Shown: positions 9,254 to 16,018 of the stretch, piece by piece | How the letters are laid out: each line of letters begins with the position of its first letter | Numbering within the stretch: the stretch's first letter is position 1 | Assembly (NCBI GenBank): GCA_030949705.1 | Contig: JAUZSF010000002.1 | Span: 1 to 32,721 of the forward strand | Length of the DNA stretch: 32,721 nucleotides | From: Robiginitomaculum sp. | Lineage (GTDB): Bacteria; Pseudomonadota; Alphaproteobacteria; Caulobacterales; Maricaulaceae | Direction: 5' to 3' | Position numbers and translations under genes: made by a program | Notes under the pieces: generated by a model | The model's input: the letters and a program-made list of their open reading frames with translations, nothing else | The model's database searches: none | What the model was told of the DNA's origin: nothing

Positions 9254-9548
9254 ATGTCGAAACGCAAAGCAACATGCGCCGGAGTTTAAGGCGAAGGTGG
9301 CACTGGAGGCCCTGAAGGGTGAACAGACGGTGAGCGAGCTGGCGAGCCGGTTCGGGGTTCACCCCACGATGATCCACCAGTGGAAGAAGGCCCTGCTCGA
9401 AGGTGCCTGCGGTGTGTTTGAGCGTGGCCACAGGAAAAAGCCGGAGGTTGACGAAGAGCAACTGAAAGACTTGCATGCCAAGATCGGGGAACTGGCCGTC
9501 GCCAATGATTTTTTGGCACGAAAGCTCAAACCCTGGGGCGCAAAGTGA
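9254..9548 (+). pseudogene. IS3 transposase OrfA, frameshifted at codon 5-6
   Basis: OrfA is the helix-turn-helix DNA-binding subunit of IS3-type transposases. The natural start is the ATG at 9254, behind a strong GAGGAG site (9241-9246). That frame reads MSKRK and then stops at 9287-9289. Dropping one base from the A-run and following G at 9266-9269 restores the expected protein of 97 residues, continuing QHAPEFKAKVALEALKGEQ and then the HTH segment (VSELASRFGVHPTMIHQWKK). Downstream the frame is clean to 9548, where the stop overlaps the orfB GTG. An open frame does run through from a GTG at 9174, but that start is in the flanking target site and gives an unrelated N-terminus. The shift is a real inactivating change or a base-calling error. 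Confidence 0.8.
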
Positions 9549-10408
9549 GGCTGGGCATGATTGAGCGCCATCATCCCCAGCTGTCCATTGGCAAACAATG
9601 CCGTTTGCTATCGATCTCACGGTCATCGTTCTATTACACCCCCAAGGGCGAAAGCGGACAAAATCTGACCCTGATGAGGTTGATTGATGAGCAGTTTTTG
9701 GAAACACCGTTCTATGGTGTCCGCCAGATGACCTGGCACCTGAGGAATGAAGGCCATCTGGTCAATGAGAAACGCATTCGCCGTTTGATGCGTCTCATGG
9801 GGCTGATGCCGATCTACCAGAAGCCCAATACTAGTAAGGCTCATAAGGGGCACAAGATTTACCCCTATCTGTTACGGGGGTTGCGGGTGGGGCGCCCAAA
9901 CCAGGTCTGGTGCACCGACATCACCTATTTGCCTATGCGGCGTGGATTTTTGTATCTGATAGCCATCATGGACTGGCACACCCGCAAGGTGCTGGCCTGG
10001 CGCCTCTCGAACACGTTGGAGGCTGACTTCTGTGTCGAAGCCCTGAACGAAGCTATCCACCGCTTCGGACCACCTGAGATTATGAACACGGATCAAGGCA
10101 GCCAGTTTACATCCTTTCTCTGGACGGATCGTGTAAATCGGGCAGGCATCAAAATATCGATGGATGGCAAGGGCCGGTTTCTCGATAATATCTTTGTGGA
10201 ACGGCTCTGGCGATCCCTCAAATACGAATGTGTTTATCTGCACGCCTGGGAAAGCGGTTCACAAGCCAAAGCAGGGATCAAGAAATGGATGGAGTTCTAT
10301 AATCGCAAACGCCCACATTCTGCCCTTGCTGGAAAACCACCTGCCGTGGTCTACTGGCAGAAACTTGAAACAACAAACCCCGATCAGCAGGAGCAAAAAG
10401 TAGCTTAA
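9545..10408 (+). CDS. IS3-family transposase OrfB (DDE integrase core)
   Basis: The 287-residue OrfB is the catalytic part of an IS3-family transposase. After an HTH_21-like region (RHHPQLSIGKQCRLLSISR and FLETPFYGVRQMTWHLRN), it has the rve fold with the catalytic triad: first Asp in VWCTDITYLP, second in MNTDQGSQFTS, and Glu in IFVERLWRSLKYE. The C-terminal YNRKRPHSALAGKPPAVVY is family-typical. The GTG at 9545 overlaps the orfA stop (GTGA); an ATG at 9557 preceded by GAGG is an alternative start. In this family OrfB may also be made as an OrfAB fusion by -1 frameshifting; I did not identify a convincing slippery site. Confidence 0.93.
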   Translation: MRLGMIERHHPQLSIGKQCRLLSISRSSFYYTPKGESGQNLTLMRLIDEQFLETPFYGVRQMTWHLRNEGHLVNEKRIRRLMRLMGLMPIYQKPNTSKAHKGHKIYPYLLRGLRVGRPNQVWCTDITYLPMRRGFLYLIAIMDWHTRKVLAWRLSNTLEADFCVEALNEAIHRFGPPEIMNTDQGSQFTSFLWTDRVNRAGIKISMDGKGRFLDNIFVERLWRSLKYECVYLHAWESGSQAKAGIKKWMEFYNRKRPHSALAGKPPAVVYWQKLETTNPDQQEQKVA

Positions 10409-10447
10409 GTTACGCCAGAAACTGTCCAACCATTGGGGAGTAGCTCA

Positions 10448-10487
10448 GTGCGAACGAGGGAGGCCTCGAAGGATGGATACCCAGCCC
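10448..10487 (+). repeat. Repeat unit 1, right part
   Basis: This is the remainder of the unit split by the insertion sequence. It starts with the duplicated GTG (10448-10450), continues CGAACGAGGGAGGCCTCGAAG and ends before the GGGATTT that opens unit 2 at 10488. Joined to 9160-9174 it rebuilds the imperfect palindrome seen intact at 10652-10692. Confidence 0.85.
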
Positions 10488-10706
10488 GGGATTTCTCTCT
10501 CTCCCTTTGGGGTGAGGGGGATGGTGAAGCAAAGATAGTGCACTTTCTTTAAGCCCATGATCCCTCACCTTATTCCTCTCCCGCCCCGGGAGAGGAAAGA
10601 GCTTGTTTCCACGCCGGTGTGATGCTTTTGGGGTAGAGAATAATATGCGAACCTCATCCTGAGGTGCGAACGAAGAGAGCCTCGAAGGATGGATAACACC
10701 CAAGCC
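10488..10706 (+). repeat. Repeat unit 2 of the ~220 bp array
   Basis: The unit runs from GGGATTTCTCTCTCTCC to the GGGATTT opening unit 3, 219 bases. It contains the shared AGTGCACTTTCTTTAAGCCC block, the CCTCTCC/GGAGAGG hairpin, the GATGCTTTTGGGGTAGAG block and, at 10652-10692, an imperfect palindrome (CCTCATCCTGAGG facing CCTCGAAGGATGG). That palindrome resembles REP-like elements widespread in alphaproteobacteria. Confidence 0.85.
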
Positions 10707-10933
10707 GGGATTTCTCCCTCTCCCTGGGGGAGAGGGCCGGGGTGAGGGGATGGTGAAGCAAAGCCCGCGCGCTGTCTTTAAGCTCTATGCCCCCTCACCT
10801 TATTCCTCTCCCGCCCGGGAGAGGAAAGAGCTTGTTTCCATGCCGGTGCGATGCTTTTGGGGTAGAGAATAATATGCAAACCTCATCCTGAGGTGCGAAC
10901 GAAGGGAGCCTCGAAGGATGGATAACACCCAGG
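10707..10933 (+). repeat. Repeat unit 3 of the ~220 bp array
   Basis: Same organisation as unit 2, about 227 bases. The block after GGTGAAGCAAAG has diverged (CCCGCGCGCTG in place of ATAGTGCACTT). The terminal palindrome is at 10881-10921. The following sequence starts like another unit (CAGGCCGGGG) but departs at once into the GC-rich block. Confidence 0.85.
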
Positions 10934-11492
10934 CCGGGGCCCCGGCGCGGGGGCCGGGGTCTTCGACCTGTCCCCCAAACACCCCGCGCCCGGCCCCATG
11001 GGGAAGCGTGGCATAGAGAGATCTTCAGAATAAATCCGCAACCATGAACAACATCTTTGGCAACCACACCCCGGGGCCACACTATGGCGCCCAGTCCCCC
11101 AAGTCTTCCCCACCTTGCCTAAACATGTTTTATTGAATCGCGAATAATCAATGGTCAGAGGGAATGCCCATGCCCTGTGGCATGGGGGCAACATAAAACC
11201 GGCGCCAGGGCTCGCCTGCGGGGGAAAAAGGGGTTAACAAAACATGGGCAACGCCTTTTGCCGCAATGTTTTACGCCAAATGCGCAAAAACAGCACCACC
11301 GGCGCAAGTTTTTTATCAAAACAGTTGACATTGGCGCCTTTGCCAACGGTAAAACTGACCTCGCTTGACGTATTCCGGGGGGCTGAGGTTTTAGAGGGTG
11401 CCCTAGATACAATAGAGTAAACATAGCTACGGCCCTCCAATTCTGGTGTGCCCAGTGATTACACGTAAACCTTTTAATGATTGGAAACACTC

Positions 11493-13051
11493 ATGAATAT
11501 CAAAAAACTTCTAACAACAACAGCGATTGCTGCTATGGCGGCCTCGTCGGCTAATGCGCTTGGATCTGCAGCTTAGGCTGATTAATGGTACGCTAGCGAT
11601 GCTGGTGGTTGCTGCTCAGCTTACTCTTGGCTAATGAGGTCGATCTGTCTGGTACGTCTTGGTCAGTCCGCCATTTATGAATTTCGCGTTACGACCAATA
11701 CAAATCTTCCTGGCTGCGTGATAACGTAAAGCTAACCGTTAATTTGCCTGCTGGTGTAACATTTTCTACATCAGTTTCTGGTTCCACCTTATGGTGCTCG
11801 AGACGTGCGTGTGGCTCGACAACATGATGATGCATTTTACAAATGCTGACGGTTAGTTCAGGTGGCGGTGCCGGTGGTTCTACTGTCACGTTATCTGGAT
11901 ACAAGTCGTGGACTGCTCAAAGCGTCTTTAGTTTGGCCTTGCCGCTGAATATTGGACGACTGTCTGCATGCACAGCTTCTGCCCTGCAATTAATGTTGGG
12001 CTGACTACTGAAGTGGGACTCCAATTGATGGTGGTTCGGCCAGCACTGAATGATGGTGCGACACCCCTGTAACTATTGCGCTAATGTGTATGTGTGGCCA
12101 TGGTTTGGTTACGACTAATGGTGTAGTCGCAGATGGCTGATGCTGAAGATTCCATTCTGGCTCTTCCTGGTTATACTTCATTCGTGCTTGGCTCAGATGG
12201 CCTGGTGGTCTAACGCAGCTGCCGGCAAGGTGCAGACTGAACTCAGGCAACTATAGGTACATCGATGCTTCGTTGACTACTGGGGCAAATAGACCAGTTG
12301 GATGGTGCGGGTGCTGACCTTTCCCCTGCAGACATTGGGGCACTTACTTTTTCTGTTACGTTTGCCTCTGATGTTACGGGCATCGCTTCAGTCGCGATTC
12401 TGGATGGGACTACGGCAAATGTCATTACGGATTTGATTACCAACATGCCAGCGGTTACCACGCCGACGGGAATAGTTTCGTCTTTTCAACGACTGATGGT
12501 ACGATATTACGAACTTTGGATGGTACGCCTGACCCTGTATTGGTGACGCTTACTAATGCTACCCGCTGCCAATCAACAGCCCAGTCGTGAGTATTACTTC
12601 TTCTACTGCCACCTTTGTTGATGCTGGATCTGCAATTTGATTGCCTAGTGAAGCTTTTGCTTCAGGTAGTCTTTGGATGCCATGCAGATGAAGGCTACTG
12701 CCATTTGGACCTTTTGACTGGGTTGGCGATGCCATCAAAGCTTCTCGTAATATCTTCCGCTTTGACGGGGCTCGACTCTGGTACATTCGCCTGGTGAAGT
12801 TACCTTTACCAATTCTAGCAATGGTTTGAATGGTACCATTCCCATTTCACTTTGAATCCGCGTAAATGGCGAAGGTCAAGTTGTTAGCAATCTGCACTTG
12901 GATGCTCTTAACCCGGGCTTTGGTCGTGCTGACGTTTCTTTCATCTTCTTCTCAGCAGGTGCCTACTGATGTTGACCGTCTGATGCTGCGCGGTGACGTG
13001 CTCTCCACCTTCGGTGGCGGTGCTAACACCACGGCTGGTTCAGACGACTAA
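11493..13051 (+). pseudogene. Secreted surface-type protein gene with about twenty frame changes
   Basis: The ATG at 11493 opens a signal peptide (MNIKKLLTTTAIAAMAA, ending NALGSAA), then a stop at 11574. Recognisable protein continues by hopping frames: ANEVDLSGT (11630), DNVKLTVNLPAGVTFSTSVS (11720), VSSGGGAGGSTVTLSG (about 11852), GTPIDGGSAST (about 12017), DAEDSILALPGYTSF (12139), DGAGADLSPADIGALTFSVT (12301, the longest clean run, about 60 codons), GNSFVFSTTDGT (12468), SPVVSITSSTATFVDAGSAI (about 12578), PGEVTFTNSSNGLNG (about 12800), GEGQVVSNLHLDALNPG (about 12872) and DVDRLMLRGDVLSTFGGG to the stop at 13051. Composition (Thr, Ser, Gly, Val, Asp; no Cys in the likely frames) suggests a beta-rich secreted or S-layer-like protein of about 510-520 residues. 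No known family is claimed. A terminator follows directly. It is either decayed or badly sequenced. Confidence 0.75.
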
Positions 13052-13083
13052 GTCTAACCAGACTTACTTGCACTTAAAGATTT

Positions 13084-13114
13084 GGGGCGGCCTTTGGGTC
13101 GCCCCTTTTCTTTT
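13084..13114 (+). terminator. Rho-independent terminator after the frameshifted gene
   Basis: GGGGCGGCC and its near-complement GGGTCGCCCC (13084-13105) form a GC-rich hairpin followed by TTTTCTTTT. It lies 33 bases after the final stop of the surface-protein gene and separates it from the hydroxyacid dehydrogenase. Confidence 0.85.
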
Positions 13115-13126
13115 GGGTAATCCTCA

Positions 13127-13144
13127 CCCCGATAAAGATCGGGG
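13127..13144. repeat. Perfect 7-bp inverted repeat upstream of the dehydrogenase
   Basis: CCCCGAT (13127-13133) and ATCGGGG (13138-13144) enclose AAAG. A second inverted repeat, CCCATTT/AAATGGG, lies at 13203-13219. Both are between the terminator and the start at 13268. Either could be an operator or a leader hairpin; neither has a T-run. Confidence 0.4.
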
Positions 13145-13267
13145 GCCGGTTTGGCCAAATGCCGGATAGCGTTTTTCAACGGGATGGTGCGGATGGTTTC
13201 TTCCCATTTGCAAAATGGGTGACAAGCCTGCAAACTATGCAGATCAAATGCATTGGGCTGGAATCAC

Positions 13268-14488
13268 ATGTCTCTTAAAAACTGTCACCATGTTCGGGCC
13301 TTTCGGGCCCTGGCCAAACGGGCTTTGCCCTCGCCCATGTTCCATTATCTGGATGGTGGCGCCGATGATGAATGGACCCTGGCCAATAATACCCATGCCT
13401 TTGACGGGTATGAATTATTGCCAAGGGCGCTGGTGGATGTCAGCCAGATAGACACCCGGGCCACGCTGTTTGGCCAGCCCATGGCCATGCCCTTATTGTT
13501 ATCCCCCACCGGGGGAACGAAAATGTTTCATCCCGCCAGAGAACTGGCGGTGGCGCGGGCCGCGGCGAATGCAGGGTTGATGGTTTCGCTGTCCACGGTT
13601 GGCACGACCAAGATCGAAGACTTTGCCGCCCATACCGACGGGCCAAAACTGTTTCAGCTCTATGTGTTCAAGGATCCAGGCCTGACCCGCGACCTCATCG
13701 CCCGGGCCAAGGCCGCCAAAATCGATGCCCTGTGCCTGACGGTGGATACCCCGGTTGGCGGCAACCGGGAACGGGATCTGGTAACCGGCATGTCCGTTCC
13801 CCCCAAATTTACGCTGGCCAGTCTTCTCAGCATAGCCATGCACCCTAAATGGGTGTGGGGGACGGTACGTTCTGGCAAAATCCGCATGGAAAATGTGGCC
13901 GACTGGATCGAGGCCCACATCAAAACCGCCGGTGGTGGGGCGGCGGCCTATATCGATGCCCGGTTCGACCAGACCCTGACCTGGGATGATGCCAAACGCA
14001 TTGCACAGGAATGGGGCGGCCCGTTTGTCATCAAGGGAATCATGACCCCGGGGGATGCGATCCGCGCTCGCGATATCGGGGCCTGTGGGGTGATGATCTC
14101 CAATCATGGTGGGCGACAATTGGATGGCGCCCCCGCCCCGATTGATATGGTGGCCCCCATTCGCGAGGCCGTCGGGGATCGTCTGGAATTGGTGGTTGAT
14201 GGCGGCGTGCGCCGGGGATCGCATATTGTAAAGGCATTGGCGTTGGGGGCCGATGCCTGTTCCATTGGGCGGCCATTTTTGTACGGCCTGGCCGCCGGCG
14301 GCGAAGACGGGGTGGCGCGGGTACTAAAGATATTTTCCGAAGAATTTGAACGCACCATGGCGCTTATGGGCTGTCCCAGCCTTGCGCATATCAGTGCTGG
14401 ACACGTACAAGGGCGTAACCCAAAACAAGGATATACAAATGTTCGCAGCAGAAAGCATGGTAAGAACCCTGATCAATCAGGGGGTTGA
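13268..14488 (+). CDS. FMN-dependent alpha-hydroxyacid dehydrogenase (LldD/mandelate dehydrogenase family)
   Basis: The product of about 406 residues belongs to the FMN-dependent family oxidising L-2-hydroxyacids (lactate, glycolate, mandelate) to 2-oxoacids. It has the flavin-binding SLSTVGTTKIEDFA region, LTVDTPVGGNRERD, the lysine in FVIKGIMTPGDA, and the catalytic SNHGGRQLDGAPA with H280 and R283, followed by VVDGGVRRGSHIVKALALGA. The ATG at 13268 is preferred over a TTG at 13253. The frame runs 50 bases into the next gene, so the last 20-30 residues (after LMGCPSLAHIS) look longer and more basic than usual. Overlap with a thiamine-diphosphate enzyme suggests oxidation followed by decarboxylation of the same substrate. 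The substrate cannot be read from sequence. Confidence 0.92.
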   Translation: MSLKNCHHVRAFRALAKRALPSPMFHYLDGGADDEWTLANNTHAFDGYELLPRALVDVSQIDTRATLFGQPMAMPLLLSPTGGTKMFHPARELAVARAAANAGLMVSLSTVGTTKIEDFAAHTDGPKLFQLYVFKDPGLTRDLIARAKAAKIDALCLTVDTPVGGNRERDLVTGMSVPPKFTLASLLSIAMHPKWVWGTVRSGKIRMENVADWIEAHIKTAGGGAAAYIDARFDQTLTWDDAKRIAQEWGGPFVIKGIMTPGDAIRARDIGACGVMISNHGGRQLDGAPAPIDMVAPIREAVGDRLELVVDGGVRRGSHIVKALALGADACSIGRPFLYGLAAGGEDGVARVLKIFSEEFERTMALMGCPSLAHISAGHVQGRNPKQGYTNVRSRKHGKNPDQSGG

Positions 14489-15992
14489 TTTGTGTTTTAC
14501 CAATCCCGGCACGTCCGAAATGCATATGGTGGCGGCGCTGGATCGGGTAGAGGGCATGAAATCCGTGCTGTGCCTGTTCGAAGGCGTCGCCACCGGGGCG
14601 GCCGACGGCTATGGCCGCATGGCGGGCAAACCGGCCTGCACCTTGTTGCATTTGGGGCCGGGCTTGGCCAATGGGCTGGCCAATCTGCACAATGCCCGGC
14701 GCGCCTTTTCGCCGGTGCTGAACATTGTTGGCGACCATGCGGTGGATCACCGTCCGCTGGATGCCCCTCTGACCTCGGATATTGAAGGGGTTTGCGCCCC
14801 CATGTCCCGCTGGGTGGGGACGGTTTCTTCTTCATCAGAGGTTTCCACCATGGCCATTGAGGCCGTGCGCGAGGCCTATGGGCCGGAACGCGGCGTGGCC
14901 AGTCTGGTCTTGCCGGCCGACTGTGCCTGGTCCAACGAAGAACCGGATGTATTGCCAAAGGCAGAAATGCCGGGCCTGCGCCCGATCAGTGACGAAACCG
15001 TGCAAAATGCCGCCGAGGCGCTGAAAAGTGCAAAAAATCCAATCCTTTACATTGGCGGCACCGCCTGTCTGGAGGATGGTTTGCAGGCCGCCGGGCGGGT
15101 ATGTGAAAAACTGAATTGTCGCCTGGTGATGGAAACCTTTGCGCCGCGCATTTCCCGCGGGGCGGGGCGGGTTTCGCCGGTTCGCCTGAATTATTTTGCC
15201 GAACAGGCTGCCGAGGATCTGAAAGATTGTGATCTTTTGCTGATTGCCGGCTCCAAGCCGCCGGTCAGCTTTTTTGCCTATCCCGGTGTACCCAGCGAGC
15301 TGACCCCCGAAGGGGCCAAGGTTGTGCGCCTTGGTGGCCCGGCTGATGATATCACCACCGCCCTTGGCGCTCTGGCCGATATGTTGGATGCCCCTGCAGT
15401 ACCAAAGCTTGCGCCGCGCAATCATGCGCCCGAGATCACCAACCCGGATGAGCCCCTGAACCCCGGTTATGCGGGCCTGTCGCTCTTGCGCCATATGCCG
15501 GAAAACTCGGTGATATGCGATGATGCCACCACCTCGGGCATGGGTATATATCCCTGGCTGGATAATGGTCCCAATCATGAATGGCTGTGTCTGACCGGTG
15601 GGGCCATTGGCATGGGGATGCCATTGTCTGTCGGCGCCGCTTTTGCCGCGCCAGATCAACAAGTATTTGCGCTCTGCGGGGATGGGGCGGCGGCCTATAC
15701 CTTGCAGGCCTTGTGGACCCAGGCACGGGAAAAACAGAATATAATCAATGTGGTCTTCGCCAACCATTCCTATCTGGTATTGAATTTCGAACTGGCGCGG
15801 GTTGGCGCTGGCGAGCCGGGGCCGGCGGCGCAAGCCATGCTGGATCTGTCCAATCCTAAAATGGACTGGGTGAAATTGTCCGAAGGATTTGGCGTTCCGG
15901 CGGTGCGGGCCAGCACGGTTGGGCAATTTGATGATGCGCTGCAGGCCGCCCTCAAGGCAGGTGGTCCGCAATTGATCGTGGCAGAAATTTAG
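14439..15992 (+). CDS. Thiamine-diphosphate-dependent enzyme (acetolactate synthase / benzoylformate decarboxylase type)
   Basis: The 517-residue protein has the three-domain plan of the acetolactate synthase/2-oxoacid decarboxylase superfamily. The N-terminal pyrimidine-binding domain has NPGTSEMHMVAALD with the ThDP-activating Glu and FEGVATGAADGYGRM. A histidine in LLHLGPGLANGLANL lies where benzoylformate decarboxylase has a catalytic His. The C-terminal domain has the ThDP motif GDGAAAYTLQALWTQ (GDG 414-416) ending at FANHSY. The ATG at 14439 is chosen because AAGG lies 8 bases upstream; an in-frame ATG at 14346 lies deep in the preceding gene. The size, smaller than IlvB, and pairing with a hydroxyacid dehydrogenase favour a catabolic decarboxylase or lyase. 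Many homologues carry an acetolactate synthase label without proof. Confidence 0.88.
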   Translation: MFAAESMVRTLINQGVDLCFTNPGTSEMHMVAALDRVEGMKSVLCLFEGVATGAADGYGRMAGKPACTLLHLGPGLANGLANLHNARRAFSPVLNIVGDHAVDHRPLDAPLTSDIEGVCAPMSRWVGTVSSSSEVSTMAIEAVREAYGPERGVASLVLPADCAWSNEEPDVLPKAEMPGLRPISDETVQNAAEALKSAKNPILYIGGTACLEDGLQAAGRVCEKLNCRLVMETFAPRISRGAGRVSPVRLNYFAEQAAEDLKDCDLLLIAGSKPPVSFFAYPGVPSELTPEGAKVVRLGGPADDITTALGALADMLDAPAVPKLAPRNHAPEITNPDEPLNPGYAGLSLLRHMPENSVICDDATTSGMGIYPWLDNGPNHEWLCLTGGAIGMGMPLSVGAAFAAPDQQVFALCGDGAAAYTLQALWTQAREKQNIINVVFANHSYLVLNFELARVGAGEPGPAAQAMLDLSNPKMDWVKLSEGFGVPAVRASTVGQFDDALQAALKAGGPQLIVAEI

Positions 15993-16018
15993 GCTTTATC
16001 CACGCCCTCTTTATCCCG

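Larger units (their letters stand above)
9175..10447 (+). mobile_element. IS3-family insertion sequence, 1273 bp, with 3-bp target duplication
   Basis: The element begins TGAGCTACTCCC (9175) and ends with the complement, GGGAGTAGCTCA (10447). The imperfect terminal inverted repeats of about 26 bases share the outer 12 bases exactly and an inner GGACA. It is flanked by GTG at 9172-9174 and 10448-10450. The sister repeat units at 10652-10692 and 10881-10921 show the uninterrupted target with a single GTG, confirming the boundaries to the base. It encodes orfA (frameshifted near its start) and an intact orfB with a DDE core. Ends, two-orf layout and 3-bp duplication all fit the IS3 family; the subgroup is not assigned. 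Confidence 0.95.
10448..11492. other. Gene-free stretch: repeat array and leader of the frameshifted gene
   Basis: No protein gene was found in these 1045 bases. 10448-10933 is the rest of the repeat array. 10934-10961 is an extreme GC block of nested palindromes (GGCCGGGGCCCCGG type). 11167-11186 is a perfect 8-bp hairpin (CCCATGCC/GGCATGGG) with a CTGT loop and no T-run. 11325-11330 is TTGACA, a possible -35 box, overlapping a small inverted repeat TTGGC/GCCAA (11331-11346), but no good -10 lies at the right distance. The last 150 bases are the probable promoter and leader of the gene at 11493. Confidence 0.6.

Noticed and set aside
8940..10933. CRISPR array
   Set aside because: The units are about 220 bases with hairpins and no short regular repeats or unique spacers, and no cas gene is nearby.
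11493..13051. Stop-codon recoding as an explanation of the interrupted gene
   Set aside because: All three stop codons occur and the protein changes among all three frames, so reassigning one stop would not restore a continuous protein. Neighbouring genes use all stops normally.
13203..13219. Terminator at CCCATTT/AAATGGG
   Set aside because: The stem is short and AT-rich, with no T-run on either side.
14835..15971. Minus-strand open frame of 378 codons
   Set aside because: It is antisense to the thiamine-diphosphate enzyme and lacks any motif.
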